Origin: Deltaproteobacteria bacterium UBA6930
GTDB taxonomy: Bacteria > Myxococcota_A > UBA9160 > UBA6930
DNA length: 46,334 nucleotides
NCBI GenBank assembly: GCA_002450755.1
Contig: DKAI01000073.1
Location: 1 to 46,334, forward strand
Reading direction: 5' to 3'
Shown here: positions 24,951 to 34,000 of the stretch, in pieces
How positions within the stretch are numbered: position 1 is the first letter of the stretch
Layout: each line of letters opens with the position of its first letter
Notes under the pieces: model-generated
Told to the model about the DNA's origin: nothing
Databases searched by the model: none
What the model saw: the letters and a program-made list of their open reading frames with translations, nothing else
Made by a program: the position numbers and the translations under genes

Positions 24951-26303
24951 TTAATAGCCCTTAGCCGGCAAAGCGCGTCTCAGTATCGAGAGTCCGATCA
25001 CTGTCGCCGCCAAGGAACCCACGAGAATTCCAATCTTACTACCTGCGATATGCGCGGGCTCGTTAAATGCGAGCACCGTAATAAAAAGAGCTACTGTGAA
25101 TCCTATTCCAGCGAGCATACCGGTTGCAAAAAGACTAGACCAGTTAACACCCGCCGGAAGACTGGCAAAGCCTAATCGTACGGCTAGATAGGAGAATACG
25201 GAAATTCCCAACGGCTTGCCGACTACAAGACCAAGAAAAACGGCAATTGCGACATTCGTTGATTCCGCATTGTCCAGCATACCGGCCTCGAAAACCACAC
25301 CGGCATTCGCCAAAGCAAAAACTGGCATAATGCCGAAAGCAACCCACCGCTCTAATCTATGCATGAGGAAATCAAGAGGTGAGAGGGACAGTCTACCCAC
25401 CACCTCTAAAGTGCGTATCGCTTCATTGCGATGATGGCCACCTGGGTCCGGATCATCCCTCCTTCTCAACGAATGTCGAAGGTCCTCTGCAGCCTTACGT
25501 GAAACGTCAGCCAACGTCTCTTTATCGTCGTCCCCATCTGAGGCAGTAGGCGTAAGAAAACCTAGAAGAACACCAGCAACCGTCGCATGAATTCCGGAAT
25601 GATGAGTTTCAAACCAAATAAATGCACCAACTAAAACGTATAAGGCGAAGGACCTAAAGCCAGCCTTGTTGAGTCCAAAACAAACTATGCAGCCGACTGC
25701 AGCCCAACCTAAGGAACCCAGATGTAGTTCAGCTGTGTAGAACAATGCGATCACTGCAACTGCGCCCAGATCATCTGCGATAGCAAGCGCTAAAAGAAAG
25801 ACCCGCAGTCCAGGAGGAACTCGACTACCCAAAAGCGACAGTGCCGCGACTGCAAATGCGATATCGGTTGCCATGGGTACGCCCCAACCGCTTTCGGTTG
25901 GTTGTCCTAAATGAAAAGCCAAATAGATGCCAGCCGGGACTACCATCCCACCTAACGCTCCTGCAACCGGTAGCATCGCTTTTTGCCGCGACGAGAGTTG
26001 ACCAAGAACAAGTTCCCGCTTGATTTCCATGCCAACAACAAAAAAGAAAATTGCCATGAGACCATCGTTCACCCACTGGCCCAACGTCAGGGATAAATGA
26101 AACTCTTCTCCAACAGAAAATGCGATTGGAGTATTCCAAATTAGACCGTAGGTATGACCAATCGGTGAATTAGCCCAAATCAGGGCGGTGAGCGTCATTC
26201 CCAAAAGAACTAGCGCGCTAGACGCCTCAATTTCCATAAAGCGTATGAATGGTCTCTTGATCCTGTGAGCTATAAAGCTGCCCGTGCTTGGCATATGAAA
26301 CAT
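24951..26303 (-). CDS. nhaA: Na+/H+ antiporter NhaA
   Basis: 450 aa inner-membrane antiporter, about 12 helices. The ion-binding Asp pair is in ALAIADDLGAVAVIALFYTAE, and the discontinuous-helix Asp in MATDIAFAVAALSLLG. FFFVVGMEIKRELV and FALANAGV are also diagnostic. Between the middle helices there is a hydrophilic, Asp/His/Arg-rich insert of about 55 residues (starting PTASDGDDDKETL and ending HHRNEAIRTLEVV), longer than in E. coli. Start: ATG at 26303 (or 26294) behind AGAGAG; the open frame runs further into rplY but those codons are a shadow. It occupies the slot where pth often follows rplY. Confidence 0.93.
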   Translation of the reverse strand: MFHMPSTGSFIAHRIKRPFIRFMEIEASSALVLLGMTLTALIWANSPIGHTYGLIWNTPIAFSVGEEFHLSLTLGQWVNDGLMAIFFFVVGMEIKRELVLGQLSSRQKAMLPVAGALGGMVVPAGIYLAFHLGQPTESGWGVPMATDIAFAVAALSLLGSRVPPGLRVFLLALAIADDLGAVAVIALFYTAELHLGSLGWAAVGCIVCFGLNKAGFRSFALYVLVGAFIWFETHHSGIHATVAGVLLGFLTPTASDGDDDKETLADVSRKAAEDLRHSLRRRDDPDPGGHHRNEAIRTLEVVGRLSLSPLDFLMHRLERWVAFGIMPVFALANAGVVFEAGMLDNAESTNVAIAVFLGLVVGKPLGISVFSYLAVRLGFASLPAGVNWSSLFATGMLAGIGFTVALFITVLAFNEPAHIAGSKIGILVGSLAATVIGLSILRRALPAKGY

Positions 26304-26328
26304 ATGATTCTCTCTAGACGAAAACGAC

Positions 26329-26994
26329 CTAGTCGCCCTCTCCCCCCTGAGATTTTTCGCCCTCTTCCGAGGAAGAGTCATCACCCTCGGAGGTTGCCTC
26401 TGCATCCTCAACCTCCGTCTCGACGGGAGTCGCTTCAACGGTTGGCGCTTCAACGTTAGCAACGGACAAGTCAAGATCGCTTAGGACCGTTACTCCAGCG
26501 GGCACAGAAACATCCCTGACATGGATAGAATCTCCAATCTCCAGCTCGCTAATATCAACCTCTAAAGATCCTGGAATTTCCCGCGGGAGGCATAGAATGT
26601 CAATTTCGCGCACGGGGTGATCAACAATTCCCCCAAAATCAGCGCCCTTCGCCCTTCCCAGAAAATGGAGAGGCACCATCACTTCTACTGGCTTGCTCAT
26701 ATCTACTTCATAAAAATCAGCGTGCAAATAACTACCGCGAACTGGGTCTCTTTGGAGCTCCTTAATCAGTACAACTGAATCAGAGCCTTCCAAATCAAGG
26801 TCAATAAGGGTATTCATACCCGATCCGCTGCCATGCAAAACGCGCTCTAGGGATCTTGGATCAATGGTAATAGCCCTGTTCCCTGACTGCGACCCGTACA
26901 ACACCGCGGGAATCAGACCCTCGGCGCGAATCTTGCGAGCTACCCCTTTTCCCGTCGTCCCTCTCATCTTTGCTTGTAAACTATTTTCGCCCAC
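26329..26994 (-). CDS. rplY: 50S ribosomal protein bL25 (CTC form)
   Basis: 221 aa: N-terminal 5S-rRNA-binding domain (RGTTGKGVARKIRAEGLIPAVLYG, in parts) plus the CTC C-terminal domain (VMVPLHFLGRAKGADFGG onward), ending with an acidic, Gly/Ser-rich tail of about 35 residues. The GTG start has AGGAAGG 6-7 nt upstream. It follows prs by 39 nt, the frequent prs-rplY order. The acidic tail matches the pattern of charged extensions on other ribosomal proteins in this window. Confidence 0.95.
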   Translation of the reverse strand: MGENSLQAKMRGTTGKGVARKIRAEGLIPAVLYGSQSGNRAITIDPRSLERVLHGSGSGMNTLIDLDLEGSDSVVLIKELQRDPVRGSYLHADFYEVDMSKPVEVMVPLHFLGRAKGADFGGIVDHPVREIDILCLPREIPGSLEVDISELEIGDSIHVRDVSVPAGVTVLSDLDLSVANVEAPTVEATPVETEVEDAEATSEGDDSSSEEGEKSQGGEGD

Positions 26995-27033
26995 GAAAAC
27001 CTTCCTATCGGTTCTTAATTTTTAGTTAGTCTG

Positions 27034-27972
27034 TTAAACGAACAAAGAGCTTACACTCTCTTCATTATTGATCCGGCGCAATGACTCGCCTAGAAGCGAA
27101 GCAATAGATACCACTCCAATTTTGTTACAGCCCATGGCCTCTTCAACCAAAGGAATCGTATCAGTTACTATCAGTTGCTCGAAGAGGCTATCCTTAATCC
27201 TGCGTACAGCCGGACCAGATAGAACTGGGTGCGTTATAACTCCGTGAATAGCTCGCGCCCCCGCCTCGGACAAGGCCTTGGCACCTTCTACGAGAGTACC
27301 CGCCGTATCCGTCATGTCATCAACCATCACACACTCTCTGCCCCTCACATCGCCAATAATATTCATAACCTGGGCCACGTTCGCCTGCTCACGCCGCTTA
27401 TCGATAATCGCCATTGGTGCCCCGAGACGTTTGGCAAAGGCCCTAGCACGCTCCACGCCCCCCGCGTCAGGCGAAATAACGGTGACATCATTACCTACTC
27501 TGTCCGTAATTGCCTGGAGGAGCACCGGCATAGCATATAGATTGTCGACCGGAATATTAAAGAATCCCTGAATCTGCCCCGCATGTAAGTCTACACAGAG
27601 CAATCGATCGGTACCGGAAGCAGAAATCAGGTCAGCCACTAGCTTCGCCGTTATCGGGGCACGCGGCTGAACTTTGCGGTCTTGACGAGCATAGCCGTAG
27701 TAAGGAATAACCGCAGTTATTCTGCGAGCTGAAGATCTGCGCAGAGCGTCCACCATAATCAGAAGCTCCATCAGGTGTGTGTTTGCAGGAGCAGAGGTCG
27801 ACTGCAAGACGAAACAATCCATACCTCGAACATTTTCCTGAATTTCCACACAACACTCACCATCACTAAAAGTCCCGACTTCTGCCTTTCCCATCTCGAT
27901 ACCCAGATAGGCAGAGACACTTTCCGCCAAAGCAAAATTTGAATTCCCTGAAAACAGTTTCATCTGCTGCAT
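27034..27972 (-). CDS. prs: Ribose-phosphate pyrophosphokinase
   Basis: Makes PRPP for nucleotide, His and Trp synthesis. 312 aa from ATG at 27972, behind GAGAGAAG. Motifs: KLFSGNSNFALAESVSAYLG at the N-terminus, FSDGE, the flexible-loop segment YYGYARQDRK, catalytic/ribose site LLCVDLHAGQIQGFF and the PRPP loop VMVDDMTDTAGTLV. The frame stays open to 28041 just before the tRNA, but that region has no ribosome site. It sits between tRNA-Gln and rplY on the same strand. Confidence 0.96.
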   Translation of the reverse strand: MQQMKLFSGNSNFALAESVSAYLGIEMGKAEVGTFSDGECCVEIQENVRGMDCFVLQSTSAPANTHLMELLIMVDALRRSSARRITAVIPYYGYARQDRKVQPRAPITAKLVADLISASGTDRLLCVDLHAGQIQGFFNIPVDNLYAMPVLLQAITDRVGNDVTVISPDAGGVERARAFAKRLGAPMAIIDKRREQANVAQVMNIIGDVRGRECVMVDDMTDTAGTLVEGAKALSEAGARAIHGVITHPVLSGPAVRRIKDSLFEQLIVTDTIPLVEEAMGCNKIGVVSIASLLGESLRRINNEESVSSLFV

Positions 27973-28044
27973 CGCACTTCTCTCAAAATCCGTCCTGTTA
28001 TGGTCAGGACCGTTAGCTCCACCCAGATACAGATGGCACAAATT

Positions 28045-28119
<75 letters not shown>

Positions 28120-28175
28120 GCAAGATCCTAAAACCGGTTCTATCTCCTTGGCACGCGTACAGGAATCGGCCACCC

Positions 28176-29105
28176 CTACGAAGTCGACAGAAAACGGGTG
28201 CACCAATAACGCTCTCCTCGGTCCAGAAGCGGTTCGAGTCGCTTCGCGAACTGGCGTGACTCCTTTGCCTTTGAAAATAGCGCGTAAAGGCTGGGGCCAC
28301 TTCCTGACAGTCCAATGATTTCGGCGCCGGCTTTGACCATCTTCTGCCTCAGTCGAGAGATTTGCGGACACAACTCAAGTGCAGCAGGCTCTAAGTCATT
28401 GCCCAAAACCTCAACCAGGCGGCTCCAAAGGGCCTCAGATAAATCACCAGAGCTAAAGTCCTGCAAAGCCTCGACGGCTGACAGCCTAGAGTTCTTGATT
28501 TCGGGCGTCAACGCGAAGTCTCTCCTAGAAAGCGCCGCTTGAGTTTTAAAAACTCTCTCGGTCAACAAAGGTAGGCCTGGATTGACAACCACTACAAACA
28601 GATTAGGCAGATCTCGTCTTACAGGCTCAATAACCTCACCAACCCCCGACACCCACGCGGGGGTGAGCGGAGATCTTAAAAAAAAGGGGATGTCGCTGCC
28701 CAAATCCTGAGCGATGCCTAGAAGAGATGTCTTGGAAATCCCGGGCACAAGTTCCTGGAGAGCAAGGAGCACAGCTGCCGCGTCGCTGGACCCTCCTCCT
28801 AAGCCGGCGGCGGTAGGAATTAATTTATGGAGACCTATCAAGAGACTCCGGCGCGTACCAACGAGGCCCATATAAGCTTCTGCGGCACGCACTGCTAAAT
28901 TCTCCCGACCTTTAGGCGCGTCAGATACACCGTTGTTCTCCAAGCTGATCAAATCTCCCCACCCTAAATCGATAGAAACCCGGTCGGCCAGCTCAATCGG
29001 AACGAACAAGCTACTTATAAGATGATAACCATCGGCACGTCTACCGAGGATACGGAGCCCAAGGTTTAGTTTCGCATGAGCAAGTTGGAAGGATCTAGGC
29101 AGCAC
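28176..29105 (-). CDS. ispE: 4-diphosphocytidyl-2-C-methyl-D-erythritol kinase
   Basis: Phosphorylates CDP-ME in the MEP isoprenoid pathway; another MEP gene, ispG, is at 32-34 kb. GHMP kinase fold, 309 aa from GTG at 29105 (GGGAG 4 nt upstream); a TTG at 29135 would add ten residues but has no ribosome site. HAKLNLGLRILGRRADGYH at the N-terminus, ATP loop PTAAGLGGGSSDAAAVL and LSGSGPSLYALF near the C-terminus are the three GHMP motifs. Upstream DUF1844 gene stops 14 nt before the GTG. It precedes tRNA-Gln and prs, a common ispE-prs neighbourhood. Confidence 0.94.
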   Translation of the reverse strand: MLPRSFQLAHAKLNLGLRILGRRADGYHLISSLFVPIELADRVSIDLGWGDLISLENNGVSDAPKGRENLAVRAAEAYMGLVGTRRSLLIGLHKLIPTAAGLGGGSSDAAAVLLALQELVPGISKTSLLGIAQDLGSDIPFFLRSPLTPAWVSGVGEVIEPVRRDLPNLFVVVVNPGLPLLTERVFKTQAALSRRDFALTPEIKNSRLSAVEALQDFSSGDLSEALWSRLVEVLGNDLEPAALELCPQISRLRQKMVKAGAEIIGLSGSGPSLYALFSKAKESRQFAKRLEPLLDRGERYWCTRFLSTS

Positions 29106-29118
29106 TGAACTCCCAGGG

Positions 29119-29472
29119 TCACTTCCCGGCGTCAATGAATCTCATTCGAAGTTCAGTAAGAAGGTTCTGCAACAATTGCGTTTCTTGCTCATCAAGATTG
29201 CCTTTAGTCTTTTCTTGAAGAAGCTCAAGCGTATCGATCGTTTGCTTGGCAATCGGCCTGTTCACCTCCGCTGCCTCACCAGTCTCAGGGTCTTTGACAA
29301 ATCCCAGGTGATACAATGCCGATGTACCTAATGACAGCAAAAACGTATTGAAGTCTGCCTTGGGCAACTCTTGACTATCGATAGGCGGACTTGGCTCTTC
29401 GGACTCCTCTTCAGCCCTCCCCCTCTTATCAACGATCGTAAAGCCTTTTCCTTCGTTCTTTTCATCAGTCAT
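29119..29472 (-). CDS. DUF1844 domain protein
   Basis: 117 aa from ATG at 29472, which has AGGAAGAC upstream and overlaps the preceding gene's stop by 8 nt. A charged, disordered-looking N-terminus (FTIVDKRGRAEEESEEPSPP) is followed by the DUF1844 core: ADFNTFLLSLGTSALYHLGF, then IAKQTIDTLELLQEKTKGNLDEQE and LLTELRMRFID. This small helical domain occurs widely in Deltaproteobacteria and other Gram-negatives, next to unrelated housekeeping genes; its function is not established. The longer frame to 29487 is less likely. Confidence 0.85.
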   Translation of the reverse strand: MTDEKNEGKGFTIVDKRGRAEEESEEPSPPIDSQELPKADFNTFLLSLGTSALYHLGFVKDPETGEAAEVNRPIAKQTIDTLELLQEKTKGNLDEQETQLLQNLLTELRMRFIDAGK

Positions 29473-30109
29473 TCGTGTCTTCCTCAATCTTTACCAATTG
29501 ATCGGCTTGCTCCTGAAGCTGGACAGAATCAAGCTGCTCCATTTTCTCATAAGCTAGGGTCATCCGTTGAAAAACGGTAAACCAGGACCCCAGGGCCAGC
29601 AAAATTAACGCTAAGGGCATTATGCTAAAAAGTCCTCCAAGCACTAAAAGCCCAATCCTCTCCCCTCGCTCAAGGAAGCCCACCCCCAGGCCAGCAACAT
29701 CGACCTCACCTCTCGCCTTAACGTAAGAAACTAATACGGACCCTACTAGCGCGACGTACGACACGAAGACCCAGAAGTGACGGTCGGTTGCTCCATAGTG
29801 AAAGCACAGACCAAGAAGGAGCGAAACGTCTACAATCCGGTCCCCTACAGAGTCCAACAAACCACCAAAGGTTGACTCTCGGCCTTGACGACGCGCGATG
29901 ACGCCATCGAATAAGTCACAGACTCCCCCACCGATTGCCAGCAAGGCTCCCGCGACAAGATATCCCTGAGCGAACGCTATCGCTCCGCCTAGGGAAACGA
30001 ATACTCCCAGCGAGGTTATAAAGTGAGGATTTAAATCTAATGGGTCTAGAAAATCGGCTAAAAGCCCCAATCTCTTCTCGGCTGCTTCTGTCCAGTTAGC
30101 CTTTATCAT
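29465..30109 (-). CDS. CDP-alcohol phosphatidyltransferase family protein
   Basis: 214 aa polytopic membrane enzyme. The complete family signature DxxDGxxARx8GxxxDxxxD is visible as CDLFDGVIARRQGRESTFGG LLDSVGD (residues about 64-90), which binds the divalent metals and the CDP-alcohol. About six membrane helices. SYVKARGEV and GERIGLL later in the sequence resemble the phosphatidylinositol-phosphate synthase or archaetidylinositol-type branch, but PgsA or another head group is equally possible. A hydrophilic tail of about 25 residues ends the protein. It overlaps the DUF1844 gene downstream by 8 nt and follows the small acidic gene by about 43 nt. Confidence 0.88.
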   Translation of the reverse strand: MIKANWTEAAEKRLGLLADFLDPLDLNPHFITSLGVFVSLGGAIAFAQGYLVAGALLAIGGGVCDLFDGVIARRQGRESTFGGLLDSVGDRIVDVSLLLGLCFHYGATDRHFWVFVSYVALVGSVLVSYVKARGEVDVAGLGVGFLERGERIGLLVLGGLFSIMPLALILLALGSWFTVFQRMTLAYEKMEQLDSVQLQEQADQLVKIEEDTND

Positions 30110-30152
30110 ATTGAAACGTACGCCGGATTATCCAAGTCTTGGGGAATCAAAC

Positions 30153-30419
30153 TCAACGAAAATCATTGGAAGGGTCGTGAGGAACCATGTCTAGACTTGC
30201 TAGCGAATCGGCATTGTCCAGCGTCTCTGATTCATCCTCCTCTGAGATCAACTCCCCCTTGTGACTGACATCCGGTAGTTTCTCAATAAAATCTTCCAGG
30301 GACGCTCTATCCAGCCAGCCCCTTCGATTGGCCAGGCGTCTGTCGAAACGAATATTATCCGTACCCGCCAGCGAGCCACTCGATTCCTTCAATACCGGCT
30401 TATTTTCCTCTAACGTCAT
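30153..30419 (-). CDS. Small acidic protein, function unknown
   Basis: 88 aa, unrecognised. ATG at 30419 is supported by GAGGG 7 nt upstream, and the gene heads the minus-strand run toward the phosphatidyltransferase. The middle contains a basic patch (RFDRRLANRRGWLDR); the C-terminal half is strongly acidic (GELISEEDESETLDNADS). No signal peptide, membrane helix or cysteines. It is divergent from the bamD-like gene. It may be a small regulator, but there is no evidence for any function. Confidence 0.6.
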   Translation of the reverse strand: MTLEENKPVLKESSGSLAGTDNIRFDRRLANRRGWLDRASLEDFIEKLPDVSHKGELISEEDESETLDNADSLASLDMVPHDPSNDFR

Positions 30420-30548
30420 ATAAATACCCTCGGGGAGTTTGGACGGCTAGTACGTAGCAAACTAGTCCGTTCGTTTCATCCCGAATACAATAGCAAATTG
30501 ACACCGTCTCAGAGAATCCGTTACGGTCAACGGTCTAAAGGAATTCAC

Positions 30549-31385
30549 GTGAAAGACACAAAAAACCAGGTATTTCCGTCTTGCATGGTAACCATCTTTC
30601 TTCGCGGGGTGGCAGCATTCCTACTCGCCGGTTTCTCGGTCACCTCTACTAGCTGTCTTAGCCCACCAGTCGCAGAGGTTTTTGACGAAGAAATGCTTCC
30701 GGCGGACGAACTATTTACCGAAGCGAACTTAATCCTTGAGATGGGACGTAAAAGTTGGTTTTTTAGAGAAACCGACTATCTCGATGCGATTGATGTTTTT
30801 CAGGAAATAATCGATAACTACCCCTTCAGTGACTTCGCGATTAAGGCGGAGCTTGCGATAGCACAAGCCTATTTCGAGAGAAAGCATTACGAGGAAGCCC
30901 TATCTTATTATCGAGACTTCTTAGATCTACACCCCGACGATCCCAAAGTGCCATTCACGGTATGGATGTCCGCACTGTGTCTTTACAACCAAACTCACGA
31001 GTCGACTAAAGACCAGGACGCAACACACCAGGCTATTGCCCAGCTCGAAGAAATGATGCGGAGATTCCCCGACGCACCCGAGGCCGAAGAAGCGGAGCGA
31101 TTATGGAAGGAACTCCGTGGCAGACTAGCATTGTCGGAAATGCAAATAGGTAACTTTTATATGGAGCGAGAAGAATATCAGAGTGCAGCGGTGCGATATA
31201 GAGGAATCTTGGACAGTTTCCCTGGCCTTGGTTTCGACGCAGACGCCCTATTTAAACTCGGAACTTGCTATCAAAAAATGAACCTGGATGCCCAGGCTGA
31301 AGAAACTTTCCAAATAATCTTGAAACATTTTGAAGGAACGGAGCTTGCAGAGGCGGCCCAGGATGCGATTCCTGCTGCGAATTAG
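30549..31385 (+). CDS. bamD: BamD-like outer-membrane assembly lipoprotein with TPR repeats
   Basis: 278 aa from GTG at 30549, placed 6 nt after AAAGGA; frames from 30498 or an ATG at 30585 are alternatives. A hydrophobic segment (VAAFLLAGFSV) precedes Cys36 in TSTSCLS, a degenerate lipobox that could be lipidated. The rest is helical tetratricopeptide-like repeats, with signatures such as YLDAIDVFQEIIDNYPFSDFA, AQAYFERKHYEEALSYYRDFLDLHP and GTCYQKMNLDAQAEETFQIILKHF. This matches BamD/ComL, which with BamA folds outer-membrane proteins, and is less like YbgF/CpoB. It is followed by cvpA after a 113-nt gap. Confidence 0.82.
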   Translation: MKDTKNQVFPSCMVTIFLRGVAAFLLAGFSVTSTSCLSPPVAEVFDEEMLPADELFTEANLILEMGRKSWFFRETDYLDAIDVFQEIIDNYPFSDFAIKAELAIAQAYFERKHYEEALSYYRDFLDLHPDDPKVPFTVWMSALCLYNQTHESTKDQDATHQAIAQLEEMMRRFPDAPEAEEAERLWKELRGRLALSEMQIGNFYMEREEYQSAAVRYRGILDSFPGLGFDADALFKLGTCYQKMNLDAQAEETFQIILKHFEGTELAEAAQDAIPAAN

Positions 31386-31498
31386 GCACCATGAAAAGAT
31401 AAACAAAAAAGCCCCGATTTATTTTGGAAGGAGCAAAGACGACTTCATATTCTGTTTTATTAGCTCGTTGACTACCTTTACGAAAGGAATGTCTTCCT

Positions 31499-31963
31499 GT
31501 GGAAAGAATTGATATTGCTGCTCTTGTTCTTCTTCTTGTCGCCACTGGTCGCGGGGGGTGGCTCGGCGCTATTCGACAGATCTTCTCGATAAGCGCCTTA
31601 GTTTTCGCTGTTGCCGCGGCAAAGTTTTTTGGTCCGATCCTTGGAAAAGAAGCCGCTCAGTTGTGGACCGATGGTCCAGGCGAAACGTTCTTAATTGTCG
31701 TTTTGGGCTGTACGACGGGGTTGCTCGTAGCCGTCTCTGTTGGTTGGTTAGGCCGAATCATTAAAGGCTGGTTGCGCGCGGCTGGCCTTGGACCAGCAGA
31801 CCGTACTGTGGGCTCTCTTCTCGGTTTGGCAGAAGGCTTCTTAATAGCTGGCCTTCTTATGTGGTTGGCAGTAGCCGTAGTTGGAAAAGAACACGAGTTG
31901 CTTCAAAACACAGAAATACTCAGAGCGTACGAAGTCGTTAAGTTGTGGATCGAAGGGAATTAA
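31499..31963 (+). CDS. cvpA: CvpA-family membrane protein
   Basis: 154 aa with four hydrophobic segments (LVLLLVATGRGGWLGAIRQ, ALVFAVAAAKFF, FLIVVLGCTTGLLVAVSVGWLGR, LLGLAEGFLIAGLLMWLAVAVV) and the conserved GWLRAAGLGPADRTVGSLLGLAEGFL region of the CvpA family, in parts. CvpA is a colicin V production accessory protein and envelope-stress factor in E. coli, with no defined biochemical activity. The start is GTG with AAAGGA 10 nt upstream. It converges on ispG, whose stop is 9 nt away. Confidence 0.85.
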   Translation: MERIDIAALVLLLVATGRGGWLGAIRQIFSISALVFAVAAAKFFGPILGKEAAQLWTDGPGETFLIVVLGCTTGLLVAVSVGWLGRIIKGWLRAAGLGPADRTVGSLLGLAEGFLIAGLLMWLAVAVVGKEHELLQNTEILRAYEVVKLWIEGN

Positions 31964-31972
31964 ATCCATCGC

Positions 31973-34000
31973 TTACCCGTCTTGTGAGGCATCGATCCAT
32001 CGACCTCTTTCTTTAATTAAATCAACCAGACGATCAGGTGCCTCTAGCTCCGGAATATTGCGAATGACACAATTCTGACCAACGTAAAGATTCACCTTTC
32101 CAAAACCCGAGCCTACGTATCCAAAGTCCGCGTCGGCCATCTCTCCTGGCCCGTTCACTACACAACCCATAATCGCGATCTTGAGACCTGAAAGATGAGA
32201 AGTCTTCTCCCTGACACGCTCAGTAACTTCCTCTAAATCAAAAAGTGTTCTTCCGCAAGAAGGGCAGGAAATAAACTCGGTCCAAGACGTTCTTCTCCTC
32301 GCACCCTGAAGGACTCTATAGGCTACCCCAATATTCTCTTCGGGAGTTGAGAACCCTCCGACTGAAATACAATCACCAATACCATCGCAGAGGAGCGAGC
32401 CCAAATTGCTTGAAGTGGAAATCAGTCGAGATTCAAAAGACTCGGGGGTCTCAGAATCCTGTCTTAAAATGATTGGTAAAAAGAGCCCAAGAGACTTAAG
32501 GCAGCTCGACAACATACGAGTTGCCTGCACTGGAAAGTCCGAAGAAATCGAGATCATAATTTGGGCATGATACTTCTCATTTAAACTCTTCAGAAAGCCT
32601 AAGTCGAACAATTCTCCTTCTCGGTGTATGAGTTCAATCTCCAAGCACTTGCCATCGATTAGGAAATTTTTTATTTGGTCAATTAGATTAAAATCGTCTG
32701 CAGAAAAAACTTGAATGACTACCCGATCGGAAACCTCAAGAACTGTTTTGACAAGACCTGATTCTACTCGCGCGGCAAGGGCAATACCCGAAAACTCGCG
32801 AGCCAAACTTTTTCTTAGGTCACAAAGGGCGGGAACACCCTCTCGATCCACATCAACCAATAAGCTTTCAACGTGAAGCTCCGTAGCCGCCTCAGCATTT
32901 TGAATATCTTCGAGAAATGTGGACGGAAGATTACTGATATGTCCCACGCACAATTCTACTCTGACGTCCTCACTACCTCCTAACTTTAAAGGTTTCGTAT
33001 GTACGAGTGTAGGTCTCCGTTTATAGCGATGCCTATCATCAACATAAGAAACAGACGTTAATGAATGTTTAAACCCACCGGCCGCGCGTCCCTCGAAGCG
33101 TCTAGCCAAAGTCTGTGCAACTGGTATCTCTCTGACTGGGTCTTCTGTAAGTGAGACACGGATTGTCTCTCCCAAGCTGTCCTCGAGGAGTGCCCCGATT
33201 CCGATCGAACTTTTAACTCTACCTTCCGTACCACCACCAGCCTCCGTCACTCCTACGTGAAAAGGATAGCGTGGTTTCTCCGGCTCTCTTTCGCTGAGAT
33301 GCTTGGCTAATAACCGATAGGCATGCACTGCGACTTGTGGATTACTGGCCTTCATACTGAATATTACAGAGTAAAAACTCTCCGACTCACAGACATCTAA
33401 AAATTCTAGTGCACTCTTCACCATTCCAAGAGGAGTATCTCCAAAACGATTTAGAATGCGATCAGAAAGAGAACCATGATTAGTCCCGATACGAAGAGCA
33501 CGTCCCAGAGCCTTCAACCGAATAACCAGCGGACGAAAACGCTCGGCTGCTCGTTCGAGTTCCTCGAGGTAAGCAGTTTCAGTATATTCGCGCACTTCAA
33601 ATCGTTTTTTATCTGCATAATTACCCGGATTTACGCGAACTTTCTCTACAGCCTCGGCGGCCTTTAATGCCGCATTAGGCGTAAAGTGAATATCAGCTAC
33701 TAGAGGGACATTTACCCGACGTTTTTTTAATTCACGGCGTATTTCAAACAACGCCTCGGCGTCCCGTAGGGAAGGAGCCGTCACACGAACTATCTCGCAA
33801 CCCGCCTCGACTAGCCGCTCAACCTGGTTTGTGGTTCCTTGGATATCTTGCGTGACCGTCGTCGTCATCGACTGAATTCTTATCGGATTGAGTCCGCCTA
33901 CTACGCAATCACCAACTGAAACTTCGCGGGTGATTTCCCTCTGATAAAAAAATTCACTGTTTATTAAACCTTTATTATTTAAACTTAAGTCCCTGTTCAT
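31973..34000 (-). CDS. ispG: Long-form 4-hydroxy-3-methylbut-2-enyl diphosphate synthase
   Basis: Reduces MEcPP to HMBPP in the MEP pathway with a [4Fe-4S] cluster. 675 aa, nearly twice the E. coli enzyme (372), so this is the three-domain form known from plants, Chlamydia, Bacteroidetes and some other bacteria. N-terminal barrel: IRIQSMTTT, VRVTAPS, VADIHF and KVRVNPGN. The insert domain occupies about residues 290-550. Cluster ligands near the end are C579, C582 (CPSCGRT), C613 and E620 (GCVVNGPGE). ATG at 34000 overlaps the alaS stop by 4 nt (ATGA), so translation is coupled to alaS. It ends 9 nt from cvpA. Confidence 0.95.
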   Translation of the reverse strand: MNRDLSLNNKGLINSEFFYQREITREVSVGDCVVGGLNPIRIQSMTTTVTQDIQGTTNQVERLVEAGCEIVRVTAPSLRDAEALFEIRRELKKRRVNVPLVADIHFTPNAALKAAEAVEKVRVNPGNYADKKRFEVREYTETAYLEELERAAERFRPLVIRLKALGRALRIGTNHGSLSDRILNRFGDTPLGMVKSALEFLDVCESESFYSVIFSMKASNPQVAVHAYRLLAKHLSEREPEKPRYPFHVGVTEAGGGTEGRVKSSIGIGALLEDSLGETIRVSLTEDPVREIPVAQTLARRFEGRAAGGFKHSLTSVSYVDDRHRYKRRPTLVHTKPLKLGGSEDVRVELCVGHISNLPSTFLEDIQNAEAATELHVESLLVDVDREGVPALCDLRKSLAREFSGIALAARVESGLVKTVLEVSDRVVIQVFSADDFNLIDQIKNFLIDGKCLEIELIHREGELFDLGFLKSLNEKYHAQIMISISSDFPVQATRMLSSCLKSLGLFLPIILRQDSETPESFESRLISTSSNLGSLLCDGIGDCISVGGFSTPEENIGVAYRVLQGARRRTSWTEFISCPSCGRTLFDLEEVTERVREKTSHLSGLKIAIMGCVVNGPGEMADADFGYVGSGFGKVNLYVGQNCVIRNIPELEAPDRLVDLIKERGRWIDASQDG

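Noticed and set aside
26304..26474. N-terminal extension of nhaA into rplY
   Set aside because: Arg/Pro-rich antiframe of the acidic bL25 tail; the NhaA fold begins after the ATG at 26303.
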